The notes under the pieces: generated by a model
What the model was told of the DNA's origin: nothing
Seen by the model: the letters and a program-made list of their open reading frames with translations, nothing else
Database searches by the model: none
Shown here: one piece after another, positions 1-8,713 of the stretch
Layout of the letters: each line of letters begins with the position of its first letter
Numbering within the stretch: the first letter of the stretch is position 1
Made by a program: the position numbers and the translations under genes
Source of the DNA: Pseudoflavonifractor sp. Marseille-P3106
GTDB lineage: Bacteria; Bacillota; Clostridia; Oscillospirales; Oscillospiraceae
DNA length: 64,000 bases
Direction of reading: 5' to 3'
Assembly: GCA_900169975.1 (NCBI GenBank)
Contig: LT827123.1
Span: forward strand, 186,001 to 250,000

Positions 1-1089
<1,089 letters not shown>

Positions 1090-1860
1090 ATGGAGACGCA
1101 GACGGGGGAAAAACTGGTCCAGGAGCTGCGGGGGCAGGTGAGCAATCTGCTGGCGGCGGCGCAGTTACTGACACCGCTGGTGCGGGAACGGGGAAGCAAA
1201 AAGGACATGGAGTACCTGGCGGTGATGAACCAAAATCTTTACCGCCTTCTGCGCACTGTCGCCCATTTGGAACTCAGCCGGGAAAGGCCTCCCCTTTGCC
1301 GGAAGGAGAAACTGGATCTGGCGGGTCTGTGCCGGAATCTGGCCCGACAGGTGGAGCCGCTGGCTGAGCGTATGGGCGTATCCTTTCGGTGCGAGTTGGA
1401 AAGCGAGAACCTTTTGGCTGAGGCCGACGGCACCCTGCTGGAACAGGCTGTCCTGAACCTGATCGCCAATGCCCTGGAGGCGGTCGGGGCAGGGGGGCAT
1501 GTTGTGCTCCGGCTCAGCCGGAAAGGCACCAGGGCTCTTTTATCTGTTGGGGATGACGGCCCCGGCCTTCGCGGGGAGGAACGCCCCAAAGACCCGCTGC
1601 TCAAGCAGCCGGGCGGAGTGGGGCTGGGCCTGACGGCGGCCAGACAGATTGCAGCGCTTCACGGCGGGGTTCTGGTGTTGGAAAACCGGGAGGAGTGCGG
1701 GGTGCGGGCGGTGCTCTCCCTGCCGGTAAGCCGGGACGAGGGCGGTCTGGTAAGGTCCCCGCAGATGGGATACGACCGCTTCGGCGGGTTTTCCACCGCG
1801 CTGGTGGAGCTGTCCCAGATCCTGCCCCGGGAGGCATTTTTGCCGGATGATGTGGAGTGA
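1090..1860 (+). CDS. soluble HATPase_c protein, orphan histidine-kinase-like, no clear phosphoacceptor histidine
   Basis: A 256-residue cytoplasmic protein with no membrane segment. The C-terminal half is a GHKL/HATPase_c ATP-binding domain: N-box around LNLIANALEAV (roughly residues 125-135), G1 motif DDGPGL, G2 motif GGVGLGLTAARQ. The N-terminal helical region (residues 10-75) is where a DHp dimerisation domain would lie, but it shows ELRGQVSNLLAA where kinases normally carry a phosphorylated His. So it may be a degenerate kinase, a phosphatase or an anti-sigma-like ATPase. No response regulator is adjacent. The ATG at 1090 has GGAGG seven bases upstream (1079-1083) and is preferred over an in-frame GTG at 1075. 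It ends just before a strong terminator, so it is probably monocistronic. Confidence 0.75.
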   Translation: METQTGEKLVQELRGQVSNLLAAAQLLTPLVRERGSKKDMEYLAVMNQNLYRLLRTVAHLELSRERPPLCRKEKLDLAGLCRNLARQVEPLAERMGVSFRCELESENLLAEADGTLLEQAVLNLIANALEAVGAGGHVVLRLSRKGTRALLSVGDDGPGLRGEERPKDPLLKQPGGVGLGLTAARQIAALHGGVLVLENREECGVRAVLSLPVSRDEGGLVRSPQMGYDRFGGFSTALVELSQILPREAFLPDDVE

Positions 1861-1875
1861 GAAAACGCAGCAGAG

Positions 1876-1915
1876 GGAGAGGTTCTGTCCGGATGGACAG
1901 GATCTCTCCTTTTTT
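1876..1915 (+). terminator. Rho-independent terminator of the kinase-like gene
   Basis: A 15-base-pair stem with two G-U pairs (1876-1890 with 1895-1909), loop GGAT, followed by six T (1910-1915). Confidence 0.85.
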
Positions 1916-1941
1916 GCCCGGGCATGGAATCGGTTCTGCCC

Positions 1942-1970
1942 TTGACGATGAAAGCCGTTCGTGGGATAAT
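1942..1970 (+). promoter_or_regulatory. promoter of the CDF transporter gene
   Basis: TTGACG (1942-1947), 17-base spacer, GATAAT (1965-1970), just after the preceding terminator. It gives a leader of about 50 bases. Confidence 0.65.
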
Positions 1971-2028
1971 AATAAAATACCCAAATTCCGGACGGGGAAA
2001 CCGGCCGGAAGGGGAGGGAGGAGCCCTT

Positions 2029-3198
2029 TTGATCGAGTTTTTGCTGCGAAAGTTTGTAAAGGATTACCAAAATGTAAAGGACCCCGCAGTGCGGGAGAGG
2101 TACGGAACCCTGTCCGGCGCTGTGGGCATCTTTCTCAACCTGATGATCTCTCTGGGAAAATTTACCGCAGGCGTCATCACTTCTTCGGTGGCGGTCACGG
2201 CCGACGCCTTCAACAACCTCTCCGACGCAGCCTCTTCTCTGGTGACGCTGGTGGGCTTCCGCCTGGCGGGGCAGAAGGCGGACGACGATCACCCCTTTGG
2301 ACACGGGCGGATCGAATATCTGGCGGGTCTGGCGGTATCTGTGGCCATCCTGCTGGTGGGGGTAGAGCTGGCAAAGAGCGCTGTGGGGAAGATCCTTCAC
2401 CCGGAAGCGGTGTCTTTTTCCCCGCTCTCGGCTGGGATCCTGGCGGCCTCCATTCTGGTGAAGCTCTGGATGTATGTATTCAATCGAACACTGAGCCGGC
2501 GCATCGAATCGGCCGCCATGGCGGCCACCGCGGCCGATTCTCTCTCGGACTGCGTGGCTACCAGTGCGGTACTGCTGGGCCTGCTGGCGGGCCACTTTGC
2601 CGATCTCTCCATCGACGGCTGGGTCGGGGTGGTGGTGGCGGCCTTTGTCTTTAAAACCGGCTGGGAGGCCGCCAAGGACACCATCAGCCCTCTGCTGGGG
2701 CAGCCACCCGACCCGGCGCTGGTGTCCGGGATCCGGGAGACCGTTCTGGAGCATCCGGAGGTGAGGGGGGTGCACGATCTCATCGTTCACGATTACGGGC
2801 CGGGACATATCATGGCCTCGCTTCACGCGGAGGTCTCCATCGACGCGGATATGGCGGCCACCCACGACGTGATCGACAACATAGAGCGGGAACTGGGCTC
2901 CAAGTACCACATCATGGCAACCATACACATGGACCCCATCGCCACCGACGACAGCCTGGTCAACGCCCGGAGAGACGAGATGCTGGAACTGGCCCGGCAG
3001 ATCGACCCGGAGATCACGCTCCACGACTTCCGGATGACCGAAGGGCCGACCCACACCAACCTGATCTTTGATCTGGTGGTCCCCCGGAAGTGCCCGATGT
3101 CCGACGGCGAGGTCCGGCAGGAGATGGCCCGACTGGCCCGGGTGCGGAACAGCCGCTATCTCACCGTGATCCAAATCGACCATCCCTACACGGAATAG
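2029..3198 (+). CDS. cation diffusion facilitator (CDF) family divalent metal exporter
   Basis: An inner-membrane proton-coupled exporter for Zn, Mn, Fe or a similar divalent cation; the exact metal cannot be read from sequence. At 389 residues it has the CDF layout: about six transmembrane helices in residues 25-200, a metal-site motif DAFNNLSDA near residue 60, HPFGHGR in the loop after helix 2, a second DSLSD site in helix 5, then a cytoplasmic ZT-dimer-like domain with HDLIVHDYG and a long C-terminal extension typical of clostridial members. The start is TTG at 2029 behind GGGAGGGAGGAG. An upstream in-frame ATG at 1924 lies before the promoter and reads unconserved sequence. No metalloregulator is adjacent. 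Confidence 0.88.
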   Translation: MIEFLLRKFVKDYQNVKDPAVRERYGTLSGAVGIFLNLMISLGKFTAGVITSSVAVTADAFNNLSDAASSLVTLVGFRLAGQKADDDHPFGHGRIEYLAGLAVSVAILLVGVELAKSAVGKILHPEAVSFSPLSAGILAASILVKLWMYVFNRTLSRRIESAAMAATAADSLSDCVATSAVLLGLLAGHFADLSIDGWVGVVVAAFVFKTGWEAAKDTISPLLGQPPDPALVSGIRETVLEHPEVRGVHDLIVHDYGPGHIMASLHAEVSIDADMAATHDVIDNIERELGSKYHIMATIHMDPIATDDSLVNARRDEMLELARQIDPEITLHDFRMTEGPTHTNLIFDLVVPRKCPMSDGEVRQEMARLARVRNSRYLTVIQIDHPYTE

Positions 3199-3207
3199 AG
3201 TGGAAAA

Positions 3208-3249
3208 TTTACAGTTCATTCACCGAAAATGCTTCCGTTTCGTTATAAT
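3208..3249 (+). promoter_or_regulatory. promoter of the two-component/HtrA operon with PhoP-like direct repeat
   Basis: TATAAT at 3244-3249 is a perfect -10, but no good -35 stands 17 bases upstream. Instead there is TTTACA (3208-3213), 5 bases, TTCACC (3219-3224). This spacing resembles the 11-base direct repeats bound by PhoP/OmpR-type activators. The pattern suggests activation by the response regulator encoded downstream; that is inference. Confidence 0.5.
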
Positions 3250-3281
3250 GGAAACGCAAATTGGAAAAGGGGGAACCTGGC

Positions 3282-3974
3282 GTGGCACAAAAGATTCTGA
3301 TTGTAGAGGACGAAGTCAATATTGCCGAGCTGCTCCATCTGTACTTGGAGAAAGAGGGCTACGAGACCCAGACCGCGCCGGACGGCGGGAAAGCTGTGGA
3401 GCTGTTTCGCTCCTTCGCCCCCGATCTGGTACTGCTGGACATCATGCTGCCTGTCATGGACGGCTGGTCGGTGCTCAAGAAGATCCGCGCCGAGAGCAAG
3501 ACCCCGGTGATCATGCTTACCGCAAAGGGCGAGACCGGCGACAAGGTCACCGGCTTGGAGCAGGGGGCGGACGACTACATCGTCAAGCCCTTTGAGACCA
3601 AGGAGGTGCTGGCCCGCATCCACGCCGTGCTCCGCCGGACCGGCGGAGAGAGCGAGAGCGGCGGGGAGAAAAAGCTGGCGTTTGACAGGCTGGTCATCAA
3701 TCTGGACGCCTATGAGCTTCTGGTGGACGGCAAGCGGGTGGACACGCCGCCCAAGGAGCTGGAGCTCCTCTATCACCTGGCCTCCGCGCCCAACCGGGTG
3801 TTCACCCGTAATCAGCTGCTGGACGAGGTGTGGGGCTTCGATTACTTCGGAGACTCCCGCACCGTGGACGTACACATCAAGCGCCTGCGGGAGAAGCTGG
3901 AGGGGATCAGCGACCAGTGGAGCCTGAAAACGGTTTGGGGCGTGGGCTATAAGTTCGAGGTCGGCACGCCGTGA
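3282..3974 (+). CDS. OmpR/PhoB-family DNA-binding response regulator
   Basis: A 230-residue transcriptional regulator. The receiver domain (residues 3-115) has the acidic pair ED at 9-10, phosphoacceptor Asp53 in LLDIMLP, a Thr in MLTAKG and Lys in IVKPFE. The C-terminal winged helix (about 130-225) has the recognition-helix pattern TRNQLLDEVWG and DVHIKRLREKL. The GTG start at 3282 has AGGGGG eight bases upstream; an in-frame TTG at 3261 lacks a site. Its stop overlaps the start of the kinase gene by four bases, so the two form a cognate pair. PhoP, WalR-like and other envelope-sensing regulators look alike at this level, so no symbol is given. Confidence 0.92.
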   Translation: MAQKILIVEDEVNIAELLHLYLEKEGYETQTAPDGGKAVELFRSFAPDLVLLDIMLPVMDGWSVLKKIRAESKTPVIMLTAKGETGDKVTGLEQGADDYIVKPFETKEVLARIHAVLRRTGGESESGGEKKLAFDRLVINLDAYELLVDGKRVDTPPKELELLYHLASAPNRVFTRNQLLDEVWGFDYFGDSRTVDVHIKRLREKLEGISDQWSLKTVWGVGYKFEVGTP

Positions 3975-5419
3975 AGAGCATCTACAAGCGGCAGTTCGCC
4001 ATGATGGCGGGGGTGCTGCTGCTGGCGTTCACCCTGCTGGGCGGCGCGTTTGCCGCCTTGAGCTATCAATACACCATTCAGGACAAAAAAGAATCTATGG
4101 AGCGCAACGCCAGCTACGTGGCCTCCTTTACCGGGACCTATCTGGCCAGCGGGATCGGCTCCAGCATTCAGGAGCCGGCCTACCAGCTCTATGTGGCCTC
4201 CCTGGCCAACATCTCCGGCTCCACCGTGATTTTGGCGGAAAACAACGGAGAGATCGTCTATGCCGCCTCGGGTTCCGGCATGGGCACGAACAGCCTGCTG
4301 AGCGGCACGGTGCCCGCCGAGCTGATGAACCGCATTGCCGGCGAGGGAAGCTACGCCGGGATCACCGGGCTGGGGGGCCTTTTGTCTGACAAATGCTATG
4401 TGGCCGCCAGGCCCATCGTCCAAAACTCCTTTATCAGCGGCCAGACCTATCAGCGGGGCGTGGTTCTGGTGGCCAGCGATACCTCCAGCCTCATCCGCAT
4501 GTGGCGGGATTTTGCCTCCATCTTCCTGTTGTCTGCGGGCGTGGTGTTCCTGCTGTCCGCCCTGGCCAGCTCGGTGACCTCCCTCCGGCAGACCAAGCCC
4601 CTGAAAGACATGGCGGAGGCGGCCCGGAAGTTCGGCAAAGGGGAGTTTGACGCCAGGGTGGAGGGCTGCGAAAACCGGAAAGATGAGATGGGAGAGCTGG
4701 CCGAGGCATTCAACGCCATGGCCGAGTCCCTGGCCGAGGACGAGGCCCAGCGCAGTGAGTTTATCGCCAACGTCTCCCATGAACTGAAAACGCCCATGAC
4801 GACCATCGCAGGCTTTGCCGACGGCATTCTGGACGGGACCATCCCACCGGAGAAGGAGGTCGAGGCATTGAAGACCATCTCTTCCGAGACCCGGCGGCTG
4901 TCCCGGCTGGTGCGGCGGATGCTGGACCTGTCCCGGCTTCAGTCCAGCGAGAACGTCACGGCCCAGGAGCGCTTCGATGTCTCCGAGGTGCTGATCCGGG
5001 TGTTGGTGAGCCTGGAGGGGAAGATCAACGGCCGGGGGCTGGATGTGGAGACCCAGCTGCCCGACGGGCCGGTGATGGTCTGGGGCGACCCGGACGCCAT
5101 TACCCAGGTGTGTTACAACCTCCTGGACAACGCCATCAAGTTCGCCCGGCCGGGGACCGCTCTGGGCCTGGGGATCCAGGTCAAGGGGGAGAAAGCCTAC
5201 GTCTCGGTGCGCGATCAGGGGGACACCATCCCGCCCGAGGAGCTGGGCAAGGTGTTTGACCGATTCCACAAAACCGATCACTCCCGCAGCGAGGACCGGG
5301 ATGGTGTGGGATTGGGACTCTATATTGTCAAGACTATTATGAATAACCACAAGGAAGATATCACGGTGACCAGCGAGAACGGGGTAACGGAGTTTACCTT
5401 TACCCTGACCATTGCCTGA
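3971..5419 (+). CDS. membrane sensor histidine kinase
   Basis: A 482-residue kinase partnering the upstream regulator. It has a transmembrane helix at about residues 10-32, an extracytoplasmic sensor region of about 145 residues, a second helix at about 182-200 and a HAMP linker (about 200-250). A HisKA dimerisation domain follows with phosphoacceptor His270 in VSHELKTPM. The HATPase domain has an N-box with NLLDNAIKF, G1 in DQGD, F-box FDRFHK and G2 GVGLGLYIVK. The G1 sequence DQGDTIP lacks the second glycine of the usual DxGxG, a minor variation. It starts with GTG at 3971 inside the regulator's stop. The signal sensed is unknown; the protease gene downstream points to envelope stress. Confidence 0.92.
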   Translation: MKSIYKRQFAMMAGVLLLAFTLLGGAFAALSYQYTIQDKKESMERNASYVASFTGTYLASGIGSSIQEPAYQLYVASLANISGSTVILAENNGEIVYAASGSGMGTNSLLSGTVPAELMNRIAGEGSYAGITGLGGLLSDKCYVAARPIVQNSFISGQTYQRGVVLVASDTSSLIRMWRDFASIFLLSAGVVFLLSALASSVTSLRQTKPLKDMAEAARKFGKGEFDARVEGCENRKDEMGELAEAFNAMAESLAEDEAQRSEFIANVSHELKTPMTTIAGFADGILDGTIPPEKEVEALKTISSETRRLSRLVRRMLDLSRLQSSENVTAQERFDVSEVLIRVLVSLEGKINGRGLDVETQLPDGPVMVWGDPDAITQVCYNLLDNAIKFARPGTALGLGIQVKGEKAYVSVRDQGDTIPPEELGKVFDRFHKTDHSRSEDRDGVGLGLYIVKTIMNNHKEDITVTSENGVTEFTFTLTIA

Positions 5420-5445
5420 GCCGTGCAAGGATAAGGAGGGGGCCC

Positions 5446-6777
5446 ATGCGCCGCAGCTATTATGATTCCGTGGGCTGGCCCCACGGCGACCGGGTGATCC
5501 CCGGAACCGCCTGGAGTGTGGGGGATCCTGTTGTGCCCTTCGGAGGGGGGCCGACGGGTGGAGCCGCACCCGGTGGAGCGCCCGATCCGGAAAAAAAGCC
5601 TCACCGCACGCCCCCGGCCTGGAAGCCCCGCCGGGAGAAAGATGCCGCCGGACACAGGGCCCGGGTGATCTTTGCCGCATTTCTGGCTGCCATTCTGGCG
5701 CTCACCGCGGCGGGGGCGTTTTGGAACGCCCGGATCCCCGCGGCGGAGCCGCCCTTTTCCGGGCGGGAGGAGCCCGGCCTTTGGGGAGAGTGGCAGGAAC
5801 CTTCCGGAGAGACACTGGTGGAGCGCTATCCTGCCGGGGACGGAACTGTGCTGATGCTGGAGACGGCGGAGGGAGAGCTTCTGACGCCCCAGGACATCTA
5901 CATCAAGGTAAGTCCCGCGGTGGTCAGTGTCCGGGCCACTCTGCGAAACGGTCAGTCACTGGGCACGGGAGTCATGATGTCCTCCAACGGATATCTCATC
6001 ACCAACGCCCATGTCATCGAGAGCAGTCTGCGCGTGGACGTGACGCTCTCCGACGACTCCACCCGGCAGGCGCTGCTGGTGGGGTATGACAGCCAGACCG
6101 ATCTGGCGGTCCTCAAGATCGACGGAAGCGGACTTCCCACAGCACGGTTCGGAGACTCCTCCGCGCTCCGGGTGGGAGACGGGGTCTATGCCATCGGGAA
6201 TCCTCTGGGTGAGGAGCTGCGGGGGACCATGACAGAGGGGATCGTCTCCGCCATCGACCGCACGGTGGCGGTGGAGGGCTGGGACATGACCCTGGTCCAG
6301 ACCACGGCCGCCCTCAACTCGGGGAACTCCGGCGGCGCGCTGATCAATCAATACGGCCAGGTGGTGGGGATCACCAATATGAAGATGATGTCGGACTATG
6401 ACACCATCGAGGGCCTGGGCTTTGCCATTCCCACCGTTTCCGCGAAAATGGTGGTGAATCAGCTGATCTCCCGAGGTTATGTCTCGGGCCGGCCGGTGCT
6501 GGGCGTGACGGTGGTCAACCAGACGGGCGGCGCGGAGGCCCACGCCGGCGCGCGGATCGTCTCGGTCTCAGCCGGGAGCGACGCAGAGGCCCAGGGCCTC
6601 CGGGCGGGGGATGTGATCGTCTCCGCCCAGGGGGAGCCGGTGGACACCACAGAGGATCTGCGGGAGATCATCGCACAATATGAGGCGGGGGACGCCATTA
6701 CCCTGGAGTTCCGGCGGGGCGGGGAAAAGCAGGCGGTCTCCGTGCGCCTGATGGAGCAGGCGCTGCTGAGCCGGTGA
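5446..6777 (+). CDS. membrane-anchored HtrA/DegP-type serine protease with PDZ domain
   Basis: A surface-exposed quality-control protease of 443 residues. A proline- and glycine-rich cytoplasmic N-terminus of about 70 residues precedes one transmembrane anchor (about 72-92). The trypsin-like domain carries the triad His189 (TNAHVIE), Asp219 (QTDLAVL) and Ser295 (SGNSGGAL). One PDZ domain follows (about 350-440, with GLRAGDVIVS). The gene lies 26 bases after the kinase gene with a strong ribosome site, so it is probably co-transcribed with the two-component pair and is a plausible target or feedback element of it, as with CssRS and HtrA in Bacillus. Its N-terminus resembles other Firmicutes HtrA proteins that keep a long disordered cytoplasmic tail. 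Confidence 0.9.
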   Translation: MRRSYYDSVGWPHGDRVIPGTAWSVGDPVVPFGGGPTGGAAPGGAPDPEKKPHRTPPAWKPRREKDAAGHRARVIFAAFLAAILALTAAGAFWNARIPAAEPPFSGREEPGLWGEWQEPSGETLVERYPAGDGTVLMLETAEGELLTPQDIYIKVSPAVVSVRATLRNGQSLGTGVMMSSNGYLITNAHVIESSLRVDVTLSDDSTRQALLVGYDSQTDLAVLKIDGSGLPTARFGDSSALRVGDGVYAIGNPLGEELRGTMTEGIVSAIDRTVAVEGWDMTLVQTTAALNSGNSGGALINQYGQVVGITNMKMMSDYDTIEGLGFAIPTVSAKMVVNQLISRGYVSGRPVLGVTVVNQTGGAEAHAGARIVSVSAGSDAEAQGLRAGDVIVSAQGEPVDTTEDLREIIAQYEAGDAITLEFRRGGEKQAVSVRLMEQALLSR

Positions 6778-6795
6778 GCGGCTGCGCCGGGGCAT

Positions 6796-6893
6796 AAAAA
6801 AGGAGCGCCCCCTCCGCAGGAAGGGACGCCCAAAGCGTGGCACGGGGAGAATGGAATGAACACGGATGCTTTCAGACCGCACATCGGCTTACG
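6796..6893 (-). ncRNA. candidate orphan small RNA, about 100 nt, unrecognised family
   Basis: On the minus strand a near-perfect promoter (-35 TTGACA, 17 bases, -10 TATAAA, at 6900-6928) is followed about 100 bases later by a terminator. The terminator is an arm at about 6823-6832 pairing with 6802-6812 (two wobbles, one bulge), then six T at 6796-6801. The transcript would run from about 6893 to 6796, opens no credible reading frame, and lies in the gap between htrA and the fumarase gene. It does not show the SRP RNA GGAAG/GCA signature and is too short for 6S RNA. The start site is inferred from the -10 position. Confidence 0.6.
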
Positions 6894-6899
6894 AGATAT

Positions 6900-6928
6900 T
6901 TTATACCATATTTGCAAAATAATGTCAA
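6900..6928 (-). promoter_or_regulatory. consensus sigma-A promoter driving the orphan minus-strand transcript
   Basis: Read on the minus strand: TTGACA (6928-6923), 17-base spacer, TATAAA (6905-6900). All six -35 bases and five of six -10 bases match consensus. Confidence 0.75.
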
Positions 6929-6975
6929 ACAAAGGTTTTGTCGAACCCGGTCGACTGACATGAGGAGGAGACAGT

Positions 6976-7818
6976 ATGCGTGAAATTTCCTGTGCCGAGG
7001 TGACTCAGGCGGTGCGGCAGTTGTGCATCGAGGCCAACACTCAGCTGCCCGGAGACCTGCGGCAGGCGCTGGAGCGGGCCGCGGAGACGGAGGAATCCCC
7101 GGTGGGCCGGGGCATCCTGGGAGATATCGCGGAGAATTTCCGTTTTGCCGGGGACCGGGGCCTTCCCATTTGTCAGGACACCGGTATGGCGGTGATCTTT
7201 GCCGAGCTGGGTCAGGAGGTCCATATCACGGACGGCGCGTTCGAGGATGCGGTCAACGAGGGAGTGGCCCGGGGCTATGTGGAGGGCCACCTCCGCTGTT
7301 CGGTGGTGGCCGACCCGCTGCGCCGGGTCAACACGGAGGACAACACCCCGGCCATCCTCCACCTGCGGCTGGTGCCGGGAGACGGACTGCGGCTCATCGT
7401 TGCTCCAAAAGGCTTTGGCAGCGAGAACATGACTGCGCTGAAAATGTTCAAGCCCTCAGCGTCACGGGAGGACGTTCTGGACTTTATCACCGCCTCGGTG
7501 GATGCCGCCGGCTCCAATCCCTGTCCGCCCGTTGTGGTGGGGGTGGGCCTGGGCGGAACGGCCGAGTGGGCGGCCGAGCAGGCCAAGCGGGCGCTTCTTC
7601 GCCCGGTGGACCAGACTGCCCAAGATCCCTTTTACCGCGACATGGAGCGGGAGGCCCTGGCGCGGATCAACGCGCTGGGGATCGGCCCTCAGGGCCTGGG
7701 GGGTTCCACCACCGCTCTCTCGGTGGCGATCCTGGCGGGGCCGACTCACATTGCCGGGCTGCCCTGTGCCGTCAGCCTGGGCTGCCATGTGACCCGCCAT
7801 GCGGAGATTCTTTTATAA
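6976..7818 (+). CDS. fumA: class I fumarate hydratase (or related hydro-lyase), alpha/N-terminal subunit
   Basis: An Fe-S hydro-lyase subunit converting fumarate to malate, or tartrate in the TtdA branch. It is 280 residues, the usual size for the separate alpha subunit of two-subunit enzymes. The three cysteines expected to ligate the 4Fe-4S cluster are visible: Cys66 in CQDTG, Cys183 in NPCPP and Cys270 in LGCHVTRH. The segment GFGSENMTALKM is also family-typical. The ATG at 6976 has a GGAGGAG site. The beta subunit gene, normally next door, is absent here; hpf follows instead, so beta must be elsewhere or the enzyme differs. Fumarase versus tartrate dehydratase cannot be separated by eye. 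Confidence 0.88.
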   Translation: MREISCAEVTQAVRQLCIEANTQLPGDLRQALERAAETEESPVGRGILGDIAENFRFAGDRGLPICQDTGMAVIFAELGQEVHITDGAFEDAVNEGVARGYVEGHLRCSVVADPLRRVNTEDNTPAILHLRLVPGDGLRLIVAPKGFGSENMTALKMFKPSASREDVLDFITASVDAAGSNPCPPVVVGVGLGGTAEWAAEQAKRALLRPVDQTAQDPFYRDMEREALARINALGIGPQGLGGSTTALSVAILAGPTHIAGLPCAVSLGCHVTRHAEILL

Positions 7819-7843
7819 AACACCCCAAAAAACGGAAAAACGG

Positions 7844-7872
7844 TTGGAATTTTTGTGGACTTGTGATATACT
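7844..7872 (+). promoter_or_regulatory. promoter of hpf
   Basis: TTGGAA (7844-7849), 17-base spacer, TATACT (7867-7872), beginning within 30 bases of the fumarase stop. No clear terminator separates the two genes. Confidence 0.6.
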
Positions 7873-7931
7873 TGCGGTAAGGGGAGCAGAGGACTTCCCC
7901 GGCTCCCCCGGAAGAAAGGAGCTGACAGTTT

Positions 7932-8468
7932 ATGAAGTTCACGTTTACCGACAAGAAGGTCACCCTGCCCAAAAAGGTCCATGAGTATGCGGAGAAAAAG
8001 GTGGGCAAACTGGATCGCTTCTTCCCGGCGGAGGCAGATGCCGCCGTGGTGTTCAGCGTGGAAAAGGGACGCAACTGCGCCGAAGTGACCATTCGCTCCG
8101 GCGGCACGATCCTCCGTGTCTCCGAGAGCACTGCCGATATGTTTGCGACCATCGACGCCGCTGTGGCCGACATTGAGCGGCAGCTCCGGAAAAATAAGGC
8201 CCGGCTGGAAAAGCGCCTGCGCAAAGACGCCTTTGTCCGCACGCCGGATGAGACCTCTTTTGTCCCCGACGAGCCGGAAGAGGTCTATGATGTGGTGCGC
8301 ACCAAGAGGTTCCCCATCAAGCCCATGACGGTGGATGAGGCGGTCCTCCAGATGAATCTGGTGGGACACGCATTCTTTGCCTTTAAAAATCAGGATGCCG
8401 GAGGCGCGTTTTCTGTGGTCTACCGGAGAGACAACGGCGGCTACGGACTGATTGAGGACGACACCTGA
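7932..8468 (+). CDS. hpf: ribosome hibernation promoting factor, long form
   Basis: Binds the 30S subunit and promotes formation of inactive 100S ribosome dimers in stationary phase. The N-terminal domain (residues 1-100) has the YfiA/RaiA fold pattern KFTFTDKKVTLPKKVHEYAE, and the C-terminal dimerisation domain (about 120-178) has VVRTKRFPIKPMTVDEAVLQM and the terminal YRRDNGGYGLIE, both diagnostic of the long form of Firmicutes. Length 178 is typical. It has its own promoter and a strong terminator, so it is a single-gene unit. Confidence 0.95.
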   Translation: MKFTFTDKKVTLPKKVHEYAEKKVGKLDRFFPAEADAAVVFSVEKGRNCAEVTIRSGGTILRVSESTADMFATIDAAVADIERQLRKNKARLEKRLRKDAFVRTPDETSFVPDEPEEVYDVVRTKRFPIKPMTVDEAVLQMNLVGHAFFAFKNQDAGGAFSVVYRRDNGGYGLIEDDT

Positions 8469-8483
8469 CTGAATGACAGCAAG

Positions 8484-8527
8484 ACAGCGGGCCGTGGGAA
8501 GTCTCCCACGGCCCGCTGTTTTGTTTT
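8484..8527 (+). terminator. strong terminator after hpf
   Basis: A perfect 16-base-pair stem (8484-8499 with 8504-8519), loop AGTC, followed by a T-rich tract to 8527. Confidence 0.95.
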
Positions 8528-8552
8528 TGGGGGAAAAGTTCCAGATCCACCG

Positions 8553-8581
8553 TTTGCAAATACCCTGTGCTGTGCTATACT
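8553..8581 (+). promoter_or_regulatory. promoter of the GlmU-like/M55/NYN operon
   Basis: TTTGCA (8553-8558), 17-base spacer, TATACT (8576-8581). It implies a leader of about 125 bases. Confidence 0.6.
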
Positions 8582-8587
8582 AAAGAT

Positions 8588-8713
8588 AAATTCAAGCTGT
8601 TTTTACACGTCTCGTTTCACCGCCGACGCTGCGGAGGGATATGAGTGCTTTGGCCCCCGTGTTTGACTGCGGGGCGGTCAAAATGAGATCAAAGGATAAA
8701 AGGGGAAAAAACT
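8588..8713 (+). promoter_or_regulatory. structured 5' leader with two mutually exclusive hairpins
   Basis: Hairpin A pairs GCCCC-G at 8653-8659 with CGGGGC at 8670-8675 (one bulged C). Hairpin B pairs TTTGAC at 8662-8667 with GTCAAA at 8677-8682. They share bases and cannot form together. They sit about 30 bases before the start codon, a position where a switch could affect translation. No known riboswitch is recognised and the ligand, if any, is unknown. Confidence 0.35.

Noticed and set aside
6796-6893. 6S RNA, SRP RNA or tmRNA identity for the orphan transcript
   Set aside because: Too short for 6S or tmRNA; the characteristic SRP RNA GGAAG/AGCA core is not present. It is reported only as an unknown candidate.
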